Source of the DNA: Rhizobium sp. BK196
GTDB taxonomy: Bacteria; Pseudomonadota; Alphaproteobacteria; Rhizobiales; Rhizobiaceae
Length of the DNA: 64,000 nt
Reading direction: 5' to 3'
Assembly: GCF_014193255.1 (NCBI RefSeq)
Contig: NZ_JACHZB010000003.1
Location: forward strand, 372,001-436,000
The notes under the pieces were generated by a model. It was not told the DNA's origin, did no database searches, and saw only the letters and a program-made list of their open reading frames with translations. Positions 1 through 9,469 of this stretch are shown here, piece by piece (the stretch's first letter is position 1; every line of letters starts with the position of its first letter). Position numbers and translations under genes: made by a program.

Positions 1-128
1 CCCTTTATCGCCGCTTTGCCGAACTCATCAAGGCCGGCAAGTCGGATGTCGATCTGGCGCCCCTGCGCCATGTCGCCGACGCCTTCATGCTCGGCAAGCG
101 CAAATTCGTCGAGGCGTTCTACGACTGA
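1..128 (+). CDS. C-terminal end of a Gfo/Idh/MocA-type oxidoreductase (partial)
   Basis: The frame is open from the window edge to TGA at 126-128 and encodes 41 residues beginning LYRRFAELIKAGKSD and ending FVEAFYD. The text (a helical tail with 'DLAPLRHVADAFMLGKR') resembles the C-terminus of rhizobial Gfo/Idh/MocA sugar dehydrogenases such as D-galactose 1-dehydrogenase. That is recognition by recall of family ends, with no catalytic residues in view. The Rossmann domain would lie upstream of the window. Confidence 0.6.
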   Translation, partial: LYRRFAELIKAGKSDVDLAPLRHVADAFMLGKRKFVEAFYD

Positions 129-202
129 TCGGCCTTGCGTGCAGATGCCATTGTGCCTGCAGAATGCTAGAATAGGAAAACGAAACGTGAGGGACGTTTT
201 CC

Positions 203-754
203 ATGCAGCAGGAGCAGGATGAATCGTTTGGATTGGGCGTCCCACATCTGGCGGTGAGGCTCGCCAACCCAAATGCCAAGTGGCGGGAGGCCTATCTGCT
301 GGAAGAGGCCAGGATCCGCAACGCGCTTGGCCCTCTTGCAATCGACATACAGCACTTCGGTAGCACCGCCATTCCAGGCATTAAGGCGAAACCGATCATC
401 GATATCCTGATCGGCGTCCGCCGCCTTGATGACGGACTTGCCTGCATCAAGCCTATGGAGGCGATCGGCTACGACTATGCCGGTGCCGACATCGTGCCCG
501 ACGATCATCTCTTCGGCCGCGGTGTCATGGGGGAGACGCGCACGCATCTCGCTCATGTCGTTGAATATCAGGGCTTCAACTGGAGGCGGGATATCTTTTT
601 CCGCGACAGGCTGCGAAACGATCCGGCTCTTGCAATCGCCTATGAGGGACTGAAGATCGGCCTCGCGGAAAAATATGCCGAGAGTCGTGCGGCCTATACC
701 GGCGCGAAGAAGGATTTCATCGACAGGGTTCTGGCCGAGGCCGGTCTGGCCTGA
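203..754 (+). CDS. GrpB family protein (UPF0157 nucleotidyltransferase fold)
   Basis: 183 aa, the usual length for this family. The signature HFGSTAIPGI with KPIIDILIGV (residues about 50-75) is the GrpB/UPF0157 hallmark and matches the GS-x(n)-D-x-D layout of nucleotidyltransferase-fold proteins. A later H-L-x-H region (residues about 110-120) is also typical. The family is found alone or fused to dephospho-CoA kinase, and its substrate is not established. The ATG at 203 follows a GAGGGA element about ten bases upstream. It stands alone between a plus-strand gene end and the convergent holC. Confidence 0.9.
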   Translation: MQQEQDESFGLGVPHLAVRLANPNAKWREAYLLEEARIRNALGPLAIDIQHFGSTAIPGIKAKPIIDILIGVRRLDDGLACIKPMEAIGYDYAGADIVPDDHLFGRGVMGETRTHLAHVVEYQGFNWRRDIFFRDRLRNDPALAIAYEGLKIGLAEKYAESRAAYTGAKKDFIDRVLAEAGLA

Positions 755-762
755 CGTTCCCG

Positions 763-1212
763 TCAGGCCTTCTTCTCCCACCGTCCCTCCGGCGTCTGCT
801 GCCAATAGGTGAGGCTGTGCCCCTCGCCTTTCAGCTTCTTCCATTGGGCGCGCGCGCCTTCAAGCTGCTCCTGATCGTAACCGTCGAACATGAAGACGAT
901 CCGCTCATAATCCGCGACGGTCGGCGGCTCGGCGCCATCGACGATGAAGCGGACGGTCGCAGCATTGGCATTGTCAGCCGAAACCGTCAGGAGAACGGGC
1001 TGATCCGCTGCGAAATCTCCCTCATCCGTGCCATGCGGCAGAAAGCTGTCCTCTCGATAGGTCCACAGATGCTGATCCAGCGCATCGCGCCGCGCAGCCT
1101 CCTTCATCTGGACGGCGACGCGCCAGCCACGCTCAATACTCTTGTCGAGCAACGGCGGAAGCGCGTCTTCCAGCTTCGATTCCGTCAGGTGGTAGAAGAG
1201 GATTTCCGTCAT
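763..1212 (-). CDS. holC: DNA polymerase III subunit chi
   Basis: 149 aa, starting [18 protein letters not shown], the typical HolC N-terminus with a conserved FYHL. Other family landmarks are the WRVAVQ strand, the '[17 protein letters not shown]' segment (residues about 46-63) and a Rossmann-like core. Chi joins psi in the clamp-loader complex and contacts SSB during lagging-strand synthesis. Its ATG overlaps the TGA of pepA as ATGA, so translation is probably coupled. The pepA-holC pairing is common in proteobacteria. Confidence 0.95.
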   Translation of the reverse strand: MTEILFYHLTESKLEDALPPLLDKSIERGWRVAVQMKEAARRDALDQHLWTYREDSFLPHGTDEGDFAADQPVLLTVSADNANAATVRFIVDGAEPPTVADYERIVFMFDGYDQEQLEGARAQWKKLKGEGHSLTYWQQTPEGRWEKKA

Positions 1213-2702
1213 CGTGTTTCGTAATTCGAGCGGACCAGCTCATCGAGCAGGCGCACGCCGAAACCGGAGCCCCAAGATTGGTTGATCTCGTCCTGCACCG
1301 AGCCCATGGCCGTGCCAGCGATATCGAGATGCGCCCAGGGCGTATCCTGCACGAAGCGCTTGAGGAAATGGGCCGCAGTGATGGAACCGGCGAGGCGGCC
1401 GCCGGTATTCTTCATGTCGGCGAACTTGCTGTCGATCATCTTGTCATATTCCTTGCCGAGCGGCATGCGCCACAGTTTCTCGTTCGTGACGAGACCGGCG
1501 GTCGTCAGCTGCGCAGACAGGGGATCGTCATTCGAGAAGAGACCGGCATGACTATTGCCGAGCGCGACCATGATGGCGCCTGTCAGTGTTGCAAGATTGA
1601 TCATGAACCGCGGCTTGAAGCGGTCGTTGCAATACCAGAGCGCATCGCAGAGCACGAGGCGGCCTTCCGCGTCCGTATTGATGATCTCGATCGTCTGGCC
1701 GGACATGGAGGTGACGATGTCGCCCGGACGCTGGGCGTTGCCATCAGGCATGTTTTCCACAAGGCCGATGATACCCACGGCATTGACCTCCGCCTTACGC
1801 GCGGCGAGCGTGTGCATGAGGCCGGTGACGGCTGCCGCACCGCCCATGTCGCCCTTCATGTCCTCCATGTTGGCAGCCGGCTTGATCGAGATGCCGCCGG
1901 TATCGAAGACCACACCTTTGCCGACGAAGGCGATGGGCCGGTCCTTGCTCTTGCCACCCTTCCACTGCATAACCGCAAGGCGCGGCGGACGAACGGAGCC
2001 TTGGGCAACGCCGAGCAACGCGCCCATGCCAAGGCGTCGCATCTCGCGCTCGGTGAGGATTTCCACCTCAACGCCCAGCTTTTCCAGTTCTTTGGCCTTG
2101 GCGGCAAATTCCACCGGGCCGAGCACATTCGGCGGCTCGTTGACGAGATCACGGGCGAGATTGACGCCGTCGGCAACCGCTTCGGCATCGGCAAAGGCTT
2201 TCTTGGCAGCGGCCGCATCGGCCGTGACGATCGTCACCTTGACCGACTTCGCCTGTTTCTCCTCGTCGTCATTCTTCTTCGTCTTATAGGTATCGAAGCT
2301 GTAAGCGCGCAGCAGCATGCCGAGAGCGAAATCGGCCGCAGCCTTGGCGCTGACATCTGCGCCCGGCGCATCGATGAAGATCGTCGCTTTCTCAGTATTC
2401 TTGATCCGCGAGGCAGCGCTGCCGCCGGCCTTCAGCCAGTCGTGGACGGTCAGGTCTGCCGGCTTGCCGAGGCCAAGGACGATGATGCGCTCCGCAGGCG
2501 CGCCTTCCGGCGCCACCAGGTCGAGAACAGCCAACGACTTTGCCGAGAAGCGCGCAATCTTCGACGCCTTGGCGATCACCCCCGCCGGATCGGCAATGTC
2601 GGCCCCAGCCGCGGTGTCGGCCCCGGATGTCTTCAGAAGGATCGCAAGGCCGCCGCTGAGCTTTGCCGATTTTGAGAATGAAATTTCGAATTTTGCAGAC
2701 AT
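1209..2702 (-). CDS. pepA: Leucyl aminopeptidase (M17 family)
   Basis: 497 aa from the ATG at 2702 ([18 protein letters not shown]). A longer frame starts at 2723, but homologous proteins begin at the inner methionine. The M17 signature NTDAEGRL is present near residue 340 and the metal/lysine motif [10 protein letters not shown] near residue 264, so both zinc sites and the catalytic lysine appear intact. The enzyme removes N-terminal residues from peptides in the cytosol and in some bacteria doubles as a DNA-binding protein. It is the first gene of a two-gene unit with holC. Confidence 0.97.
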   Translation of the reverse strand: MSAKFEISFSKSAKLSGGLAILLKTSGADTAAGADIADPAGVIAKASKIARFSAKSLAVLDLVAPEGAPAERIIVLGLGKPADLTVHDWLKAGGSAASRIKNTEKATIFIDAPGADVSAKAAADFALGMLLRAYSFDTYKTKKNDDEEKQAKSVKVTIVTADAAAAKKAFADAEAVADGVNLARDLVNEPPNVLGPVEFAAKAKELEKLGVEVEILTEREMRRLGMGALLGVAQGSVRPPRLAVMQWKGGKSKDRPIAFVGKGVVFDTGGISIKPAANMEDMKGDMGGAAAVTGLMHTLAARKAEVNAVGIIGLVENMPDGNAQRPGDIVTSMSGQTIEIINTDAEGRLVLCDALWYCNDRFKPRFMINLATLTGAIMVALGNSHAGLFSNDDPLSAQLTTAGLVTNEKLWRMPLGKEYDKMIDSKFADMKNTGGRLAGSITAAHFLKRFVQDTPWAHLDIAGTAMGSVQDEINQSWGSGFGVRLLDELVRSNYETR

Positions 2703-2835
2703 GTCTTCTCCGATGGGATTCATGAAATCCGTGCCAGGGGGATAATTTCGCGTTCGACAGGTCTGTCAATGGCCGGCGACTGTTGTTATGTTCCGCGCGG
2801 CCGCCCGGCCAATAGAGTTTTTGTCAGTTTCGTAG

Positions 2836-3618
2836 ATGTTTGCGTTGACAGTTTTTTTGAAAAATCGATGGCGGGGTCCGGCAATTCGCCTGCCGCAAAC
2901 GGCATTCGGCGTGTTCGTGCTGCTCTTCTGGATGTGGTGGCTACTGCTTGCGCTCTTCCGCGCCTTTCCTGAGATAGACATTTATTTCTCCCAGCTTTTT
3001 TTCGTGCAGACGGCCTGCGATGCGTCGACCGCGGCAACTGAGATCTGCGGCTCCTTCCCCTATCGGAGCGAGGCGATCCTCGGTCTCTTACGCACGCTCT
3101 TCTTCTACGTTCCCTATGTCGTGACCGCGGTCATGTTGTGGAAGCTCGCCCAATGTTATCAGCAGCATGGCGCGACATTCAACGCGCCGCGCGCCCGCGA
3201 TCTGAAGGTTGCGCTCGGCACGCTGCTGATCGGTCCTGTTCTTCTCGTCAATGTAATCCTCAAGGAACATTGGGGTCGGCCGCGGCCGATCCAGACGGAT
3301 CTCTTCGGCGGCACGCTGCATTTCGCCGAGGCCGGTTCATTGGCCGGCAAGTGCGTTTCCAACTGCTCCTTCATTTCCGGAGAGGCGGCGAGCGCGGGCT
3401 GGCTGTTCTGCCTGCTGATCTTCGTTCCGAAGTCGCTACGCTATGCGCTTGTTGGACCCGTTGCCGCCGTCTCCATCCTGACGCCCGCGATGCGGCTTTC
3501 CTTCGGTGCACATTATCTATCCGACGTTGTGCTGGGATGGCTGTCTTCGGTCGTCATATTCGCGGCGCTGATGGCACTTGCTGAGTCGCCACGGCAACAA
3601 AAAAATTCTGAAATTTGA
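2836..3618 (+). CDS. PAP2-superfamily membrane phosphatase
   Basis: 260 aa with about six hydrophobic segments. The PAP2 triad is visible: K-x6-RP as KEHWGRPRP (about residue 143), the middle motif as SFISGEAAS (about 178) where most members have PSGH, and R-x5-H-x3-D as RLSFGAHYLSDV (about 220). Such enzymes remove phosphate from lipids, for example lipid A in LpxE/LpxF, undecaprenyl pyrophosphate or phosphatidylglycerophosphate. The location just before the LPS export genes fits a lipid A or LPS role, but that is inference. The His-to-Glu change in motif 2 is noted separately. Confidence 0.85.
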   Translation: MFALTVFLKNRWRGPAIRLPQTAFGVFVLLFWMWWLLLALFRAFPEIDIYFSQLFFVQTACDASTAATEICGSFPYRSEAILGLLRTLFFYVPYVVTAVMLWKLAQCYQQHGATFNAPRARDLKVALGTLLIGPVLLVNVILKEHWGRPRPIQTDLFGGTLHFAEAGSLAGKCVSNCSFISGEAASAGWLFCLLIFVPKSLRYALVGPVAAVSILTPAMRLSFGAHYLSDVVLGWLSSVVIFAALMALAESPRQQKNSEI

Positions 3619-3717
3619 ATGAATTTTTGACACTGACTTGTCGCAAAACCGAGACAAAGAGCGTAGAGGGAATCTCCTGCTGATCATATCGACCTGCAGG
3701 CGCGTTCAAGGGCGAGC

Positions 3718-4899
3718 ATGAAACTACTCGAGACATATATATTGCGGCGTGTTGGCCAGATGTTTCTCGTGGCCTTGCTCCCGGTGCTCGCGATCATCTG
3801 GACCACCCAGGTCCTGCAGCGCATCAACCTGGTGACCGACAGCGGCCAGTCGATCGGCTCCTTCGCCATGCTTGCGACGCTGATCCTGCCGTCGATCATT
3901 CCTGTCGTGCTGCCCTTTGCACTCGTCATCGGCATTACCCAGACGCTGACGACGATGAACAACGATTCCGAACTGACCGTGATCGATGCTGCCGGCGCCC
4001 GTCGCACCATCCTGGCTCGGCCGATCCTGCTGCTTGCGATCCTTGTCAGCGTTTTCTCGTTCTTCGTCGACAATGTCGTCGAGCCGCGTGCGAAGACGGT
4101 CGTGCGGCAGATGATCGCCGCCACCTATGCCGACCTTCTTTCGTCGGTGATCGAGGAAAAGACCTTCCGCAAGATCGACGAAGGCCTCTATGTGCAGATC
4201 TCGCAGCGGCTCGCCGGTCGCATGCTGAAGGGCCTCTTCGTCGCCGACGAGCGCGAGCCGAATAACGAGCTCATCTATTATGCTCGTGAGGGCGCAGTGG
4301 ATGACGTCGGCACGTCGCTGATCATGCATGACGGCGAAGTCCATCGCAAAACGCCCGATGGAAACGTCTCGGTCATCAAGTTCGATTCCTATTCCTTCGA
4401 CCTTTCCGACATGACGGAAAATAACGGACAGGCGACGCTGCGCGCGAGCGACCGCGATCTTGGCTTTCTGCTCCATCCCGATCCGAAAGATCCTGATTAT
4501 ATCGCCAAGCCCGGCACCTATACCGCCGAACTGCATCGCCGCCTGACGGACTGGGCGCTTCCCTTCGTTTTCGCACTCTTTTCCCTTGCCATCGCAGGTG
4601 ACGCACGCTCACACCGCGAGGCGCGCATGCATCCGATGATCGGCGCACTCGGCCTCGCTTTCACATTGCGCTGGGCGGCATTTTACGTTGCCAACCAGAT
4701 CGACAACGATCCGATTTATATCCCCATCCTTTACGCGATCCCTGTCGTCACCGGCATCGCGTCGATCATCTTCCTCAATCTGCATAAACGGCTTTCCGTG
4801 CCGCTTGCGCTCCGCAATCGAACCTCAACGGTTTGGAAGCGCGCGCAGGACCGAGTCCTTGCCGCAACGGACCGGAGCGGCGGAGGCGCAGCACGATGA
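3718..4899 (+). CDS. lptF: LPS export permease LptF
   Basis: 393 aa of the LptF/LptG (YjgP/YjgQ) family: the N-terminal 'ETYILRRVGQMF' amphipathic start, transmembrane segments at both ends and a periplasmic jellyroll domain between them (residues about 125-275). With LptG and the LptB ATPase (not in this window) it extracts LPS from the inner membrane and passes it to the periplasmic bridge. The ATG at 3718 follows a 99-base gap after the PAP2 gene. The stop overlaps lptG as ATGA. Confidence 0.95.
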   Translation: MKLLETYILRRVGQMFLVALLPVLAIIWTTQVLQRINLVTDSGQSIGSFAMLATLILPSIIPVVLPFALVIGITQTLTTMNNDSELTVIDAAGARRTILARPILLLAILVSVFSFFVDNVVEPRAKTVVRQMIAATYADLLSSVIEEKTFRKIDEGLYVQISQRLAGRMLKGLFVADEREPNNELIYYAREGAVDDVGTSLIMHDGEVHRKTPDGNVSVIKFDSYSFDLSDMTENNGQATLRASDRDLGFLLHPDPKDPDYIAKPGTYTAELHRRLTDWALPFVFALFSLAIAGDARSHREARMHPMIGALGLAFTLRWAAFYVANQIDNDPIYIPILYAIPVVTGIASIIFLNLHKRLSVPLALRNRTSTVWKRAQDRVLAATDRSGGGAAR

Positions 4900-5984
4900 T
4901 TTTCGGGACATTGTCGCGGTATTTTTTTCGCCGATATGTCGTGACCACCATGTGGTTCCTGATCGGCATGAGCGCTATCACCTTTCTGCTCGACTTCAGC
5001 GAGACGGCAAGCCGTATCTCCAATTTCCCCGGCTATACACTGGGTGGCGCTGTGCTTCTCACCGCCGTTCGCCTGCCATTGATCCTGCAGCAGACCATTC
5101 CCTTCGTGGCGCTGTTCGTCGGCATCACCGTGCTGATCGGCCTCAATCGGAAATATGAACTCGTTGTCACCCGTGCCGCAGGCATCTCGGTCTGGCAGTT
5201 CATGCTGCCTTTTATCGCCGGGTCTCTGATTCTCGGCGTGCTGACGGTGGTGGCGCTCAATCCGCTCGCCGCCTGGGGCCAGAGGCAGGCAACGCAATTC
5301 GAAACGGCCTGGCGCGGTCAGGACAATGCCATGATCCGGGCGCTGCAGGTTCCGTGGCTGCGTCAGATCAGTGGCCGGGACGATGTCATCATCGGCGCCA
5401 AGACCGTGCTGGAGAACGGCACGTTGCTCATGGACGCCGTGCTTGTCCACTTCGATTCCGCCGGTCAGGTCATTCTGAGGCAGGATGCCTCATCGGCCAA
5501 ATTGGAAGATGGTTACTGGCAGCTTAACAACGTCGTCGAACGCAAGCCTGGGGAAATCCCAGTGCGTAAGGCTACGGAACAGCTTCGTACCAATCTGAAG
5601 CAAGACTTCATCAAGGAGCGGCTGACAGCGCCGGAAACAATTGGTTTCTTTGACCTTTCCAACCGTATCGCTGCCGCCAAGTCCTTCGGAATCTCCACGA
5701 AGGCGCTTGAGACTCAATTCAACTCTCTGCTGTCGCAGCCGCTGCTCTTGGTGGCCATGACTCTCATTGCTGCAACAGTGTCTCTAAAATTTAGCCGGTT
5801 CAACCAATCACGCTCTGTGATTCTGGGTGGAATCCTTTCAGGCTTCATGCTTTATGTCGTCACCGTGCTTGTAAAAGCATTCGGAAGCAGCGGTGTCGTG
5901 CCGCCGTTTGTGGCGACTTGGATACCCGTGGTCGTGGCGCTCGCTTTAGGCGCAACGATTCTGCTTCATCAGGAGGATGGCTAG
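4896..5984 (+). CDS. lptG: LPS export permease LptG
   Basis: 362 aa from the ATG at 4896 (MIFGTLSRYFFRRYVVTT), which overlaps the lptF TGA. An in-frame ATG at 4833 lies inside lptF and is less likely. Topology matches LptF: N-terminal helices, a periplasmic domain, then C-terminal helices with 'FGSSGVVPPFVATWIPV', a conserved LptG region. It forms the permease heterodimer with LptF. The final G of its TAG stop is the first base of the lptD GTG start. Confidence 0.95.
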   Translation: MIFGTLSRYFFRRYVVTTMWFLIGMSAITFLLDFSETASRISNFPGYTLGGAVLLTAVRLPLILQQTIPFVALFVGITVLIGLNRKYELVVTRAAGISVWQFMLPFIAGSLILGVLTVVALNPLAAWGQRQATQFETAWRGQDNAMIRALQVPWLRQISGRDDVIIGAKTVLENGTLLMDAVLVHFDSAGQVILRQDASSAKLEDGYWQLNNVVERKPGEIPVRKATEQLRTNLKQDFIKERLTAPETIGFFDLSNRIAAAKSFGISTKALETQFNSLLSQPLLLVAMTLIAATVSLKFSRFNQSRSVILGGILSGFMLYVVTVLVKAFGSSGVVPPFVATWIPVVVALALGATILLHQEDG

Positions 5985-8338
5985 TGGCGGTAGGCGACCG
6001 CAAGAATTTTAGTAAACAGTTGGTTGCCCTGCTCCTAGGTGCGGCTCTGTGTTCCTATTTTGAGAGCGCTCCTCTGGCGTATGCCCAGGAGAACACTACA
6101 GGCATGCCTGCGATCGGCCAGAATATCTCGCCGGACGCAAAACTGATGCTGTCGGCAAACGAACTGGTCTATGACAAGGACCAGGAGATCGTCTCCGTGA
6201 TCGGCGGCGTGCAGATCAATTACGGCGGCTACAGGATGGTCGCCCAGAAGGTCGACTATAACCAGAAGACCGGTCGCATGATGGCGACCGGCAACATCGA
6301 ACTGGCGACTCCTGACGGCAACCGTATTTATGCCGACAGCCTCGATGTGACCGACAATTTCGCAGACGGCTTCATGAACGCGCTGCGAATCGAGACGAGC
6401 GACAATACTCGCCTCGTTGCCGAGACCGGCCAGAGGGTCGGCGGCACGCAGATGATTCTGAACAAAGGGGTCTATACCGCCTGTTTGCCTTGCGCCGAAA
6501 AACCCGATCGCGCGCCCTTCTGGCAGGTCAAGGCACAACGCGTCATTCAAGACGGCCAAAAACACACGATCCGGCTGGAGCACGCCCGTTTCGAGCTGCT
6601 TGGCCAGCCGATCGCCTACGTTCCGTGGATCACGGTCCCCGACAATACCGTCAAGCGCAAGTCGGGCTTTTTGTTCCCGTCGATGAGCGTGTCGCAAAAT
6701 CTCGGCTACGGTCTTTCCGTTCCCTACTATTACGTCATTTCTCCAAGCTCGGATTTCACCGTTACGGGCACCGGCTATACGTCCCAGGGCTTCATGCTCG
6801 AAGGGGAATATCGCCGCCGCTTTGAAAACGGCACGCTGACCATGCACATTGCCGGCATCGACCAGATGAACCCCGGCAACTTCAGCACCGGCACAAGTGA
6901 TGCCGAAGTCGAACAGCGCGGCATGGTCGCCTCGAGAGCAAACTTCAGGATCAATCCCCGCTGGACATTCGGCTGGGATGTGATGGTGCAGAGCGACAAC
7001 AACTTCTCGCGCACCTACAAGATCCAGGGTTATTCCGGGACACCCTACGCGAACAACGTTTACCTCACGGGTCTTGGCAAGCGGAATTACTTCGACCTGC
7101 GCGCCTTCTACTTCGACGTCCAGGATGCCGACCGCCATGACACGGCGGAAAAGCAGCAGGCGATCGTCTACCCGACGCTTGACTATCACTATGTCGCGCC
7201 GCAGCCTCTTGCAGGCGGCGAGCTTTCTGCAGATGTCAATCTCACCAATATTTCGCGCACCCACGACGACTTTTACAATGTCGCAGGTTTCGACCGCTTC
7301 CGCGGCCTGGAGGGTCAAACGACCCGTTTGACCACGGAAGTGCAGTGGAAGCGCACCTACGTGACGCCGACCGGCCTGGTGATTACACCGTTGCTCGCAG
7401 CGCGCGGCGATGCCTTCGCGCTCAACATGGACAGTCCTGTCAACGCCAACGGCGTTCCGTATGCCGGCAACTATCTCGACGATAGTGCGGCAACGCGCGG
7501 AATGGTCACGGCTGGGCTGGAAATGCGCTATCCGATCCTATTCACGACCAGCAATAGCACGCATGTTCTGGAGCCGATCGCCCAGATCTATGCGCGACCG
7601 GATGAACCGCTCGCCGGTCGCCTGCCGAATGAAGATGCGCAGAGCTTCGTTTTCGATGCGACCAACCTTTTCGACCGCGACCGGTTCTCCGGCTACGACC
7701 GCATCGAAGGCGGGACGCGCGCAAACGTTGGCTTCCAGTACACCGGCACCTTCGACAGCGGCTACAAGCTGCACGGCATCTTCGGACAGTCCTATCAGCT
7801 CGCGGGTCAGAACTCGTTTGCGACCGACGACCTCGTGAATGTCGGCGCCGATTCGGGCCTTGAGACCGACCGATCCGACTATGTTGGCCTCGGCGGTATC
7901 GAAATGCCTTTCGGTCTTTCCGTTGCGGCTTCCTACCGTCTGGACGAACAGGATTTCGCCTTCAATCGCGGCGATCTGACCACGGCCTATCAGAACGATA
8001 CCTTCTCGGGCCAGGTCACCTATACGCACGTTACCGCCCAGCCGGAATACGGCTTTGCCGAAGACCAAGACGAGATTCAGACGAGTAGCAGAATCAAGTT
8101 CAAGGACTATTGGTCGATCTTCGGCGGCATTGCCTGGGATCTGAACAATAGTGTCGTCACCAGGCGCACGCTCGGCATTTCCTATGAAGACGAGTGCACG
8201 ATTTTCACCATCGCCTATACGGATGCCCGCGATACGACGGACCAAACGGCAAGCGACTGGACGATTGCTGCCCGCCTGACCTTCCGCACGCTCGGCGACA
8301 TCAGGCTGGGCACGGGTGACGCCGCGAATAATCTCTGA
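5984..8338 (+). CDS. lptD: LPS assembly outer membrane protein LptD
   Basis: 784 aa from a GTG at 5984. This start is set by a perfect AGGAGG at 5971-5976 seven bases upstream and gives MAVGDRKNFSKQLVALLL, a normal signal peptide ending near AYAQ (residue about 35). An OstA-like N-terminal domain (residues about 50-160) with 'GGVQINYGGYRMVAQKV' is followed by the LptD beta-barrel. Cysteines occur at 'YTACLPCAEKP', as in other alphaproteobacterial LptD. The protein inserts LPS into the outer leaflet. The open frame continues upstream to 5918, but only inside lptG. Confidence 0.95.
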   Translation: MAVGDRKNFSKQLVALLLGAALCSYFESAPLAYAQENTTGMPAIGQNISPDAKLMLSANELVYDKDQEIVSVIGGVQINYGGYRMVAQKVDYNQKTGRMMATGNIELATPDGNRIYADSLDVTDNFADGFMNALRIETSDNTRLVAETGQRVGGTQMILNKGVYTACLPCAEKPDRAPFWQVKAQRVIQDGQKHTIRLEHARFELLGQPIAYVPWITVPDNTVKRKSGFLFPSMSVSQNLGYGLSVPYYYVISPSSDFTVTGTGYTSQGFMLEGEYRRRFENGTLTMHIAGIDQMNPGNFSTGTSDAEVEQRGMVASRANFRINPRWTFGWDVMVQSDNNFSRTYKIQGYSGTPYANNVYLTGLGKRNYFDLRAFYFDVQDADRHDTAEKQQAIVYPTLDYHYVAPQPLAGGELSADVNLTNISRTHDDFYNVAGFDRFRGLEGQTTRLTTEVQWKRTYVTPTGLVITPLLAARGDAFALNMDSPVNANGVPYAGNYLDDSAATRGMVTAGLEMRYPILFTTSNSTHVLEPIAQIYARPDEPLAGRLPNEDAQSFVFDATNLFDRDRFSGYDRIEGGTRANVGFQYTGTFDSGYKLHGIFGQSYQLAGQNSFATDDLVNVGADSGLETDRSDYVGLGGIEMPFGLSVAASYRLDEQDFAFNRGDLTTAYQNDTFSGQVTYTHVTAQPEYGFAEDQDEIQTSSRIKFKDYWSIFGGIAWDLNNSVVTRRTLGISYEDECTIFTIAYTDARDTTDQTASDWTIAARLTFRTLGDIRLGTGDAANNL

Positions 8339-8343
8339 TGACA

Positions 8344-8382
8344 AATGGACGGCCGGAAATCTCCGGCCGGGCCATTCTTTCG
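8344..8382 (+). terminator. Hairpin after lptD
   Basis: GGCCGG at 8351-8356 pairs with CCGGCC at 8363-8368, extended imperfectly by AATGG and CCATT arms, and is followed by CTTT. It lies just after the lptD stop and before the surA-like gene. It is a plausible but weak intrinsic terminator or processing hairpin. Confidence 0.5.
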
Positions 8383-8520
8383 CCGTAAGCCTGTGCAGGA
8401 CATTGCGAGCAGTCGTTATGTGAGGCATGGGGTATCGCGGAGATGCGATTTCCGCTCGTCTCAGTCTATGGTAAGGAACGCCGCGCGCTGGATCGTGCGG
8501 CGCTATCGGGAGGTCAACAG

Positions 8521-9462
8521 ATGATTGACGCGAAGAAAACCGTAACCACGCTTGTTGCAGGCGCAGCCTTCATGCTTGCCGCCTTCAGCAGCCCTGTCTT
8601 CGCTGCGAGCGAGGTCAAGGCCGTGGTAAACGGTACCGCGATTACGAGCGGGGATGTCGCCAAGCGACAGGCCTTCATGCGGCTGCAGCGCCAGAAGGGT
8701 GATCCGAAAGCCGCCGAAGAGCAGCTTATCGACGAGGCGCTGAAGCGGCAGGAGGTTTCCCGCGTGCGTATGTCGGTCTCGCAGGAGGACGTCAACGCCT
8801 CCTTCGCCCGGTTTGCCGCCAGCAACAAGCTTTCCGTCGAGCAGATGGGACAGATCCTCGATCGCGCCGGCGTCGGTGTCGACCACTTCAAGAACTTCAT
8901 TGCCGTGCAGATGAGCTGGCCGCGTGTCGTCAATGCGCGTTACGGTTCCACCGCGCGAATATCGAATTACGATCTGGTCAACCGCATGATGCAGAACAAC
9001 AAGCAGAAGCCGGTGACGACAGAATATATGTTGCAGCAGGTCATCTTCGTTGTTCCGGCATCCAAGCGCAACGCGATCACCGGCAAGCGCAAGAGCGAGG
9101 CTGAGGCATCGCGCTCCAAATATCCGGGCTGCGATCAGGCCAAGACTTTCGCCGCCACAATGCGGGACGTTTCGATCCGCGATCTCGGCCGCATGCTGGC
9201 CCCGGAAATTCCGGCGGACTGGAAGGATCTGGTCATAGGGGCCAAGGGCAATACCACGGCCACGCGCGTGACCGACAAGGGCGTAGAGTATCTTGCGATC
9301 TGCAGCCAGCGCCAGGTCTCGGATGACCAGGCGGCCGAAATGGTGTTCCGTCAGGAGGACCTGGACAAGAACAAGGCAAATAAATCGGCAGCGCCGGAAA
9401 ACGAAAACAGCACCAAATATCTGGATGAACTGCGCAAGCGTGCGCAGATCGTCTATCGCTGA
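8521..9462 (+). CDS. SurA-like periplasmic peptidyl-prolyl isomerase/chaperone
   Basis: 313 aa from ATG 8521, with GGGAGG about seven bases upstream; the frame opens earlier at 8443 without support. It has a clear signal peptide ([20 protein letters not shown] to VFAAS) and a SurA-type N-terminal start '[19 protein letters not shown]' (residues about 30-50). The parvulin-like region (residues about 160-270) is short and only partly recognisable, so chaperone activity is safer to claim than isomerase activity. SurA helps fold outer membrane proteins including LptD, and the gene follows lptD here as in many proteobacteria. Confidence 0.88.
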   Translation: MIDAKKTVTTLVAGAAFMLAAFSSPVFAASEVKAVVNGTAITSGDVAKRQAFMRLQRQKGDPKAAEEQLIDEALKRQEVSRVRMSVSQEDVNASFARFAASNKLSVEQMGQILDRAGVGVDHFKNFIAVQMSWPRVVNARYGSTARISNYDLVNRMMQNNKQKPVTTEYMLQQVIFVVPASKRNAITGKRKSEAEASRSKYPGCDQAKTFAATMRDVSIRDLGRMLAPEIPADWKDLVIGAKGNTTATRVTDKGVEYLAICSQRQVSDDQAAEMVFRQEDLDKNKANKSAAPENENSTKYLDELRKRAQIVYR

Positions 9463-9469
9463 TTTCTCC

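Noticed and set aside
1278..2675. A 465-codon plus-strand open frame
   Set aside because: It is antisense to pepA, whose motifs are complete; high-GC codon bias leaves opposite frames open.
3627..3632. TTGACA as a -35 box before lptF
   Set aside because: The sequence at the expected -10 position is CGAGAC, too far from consensus to call.
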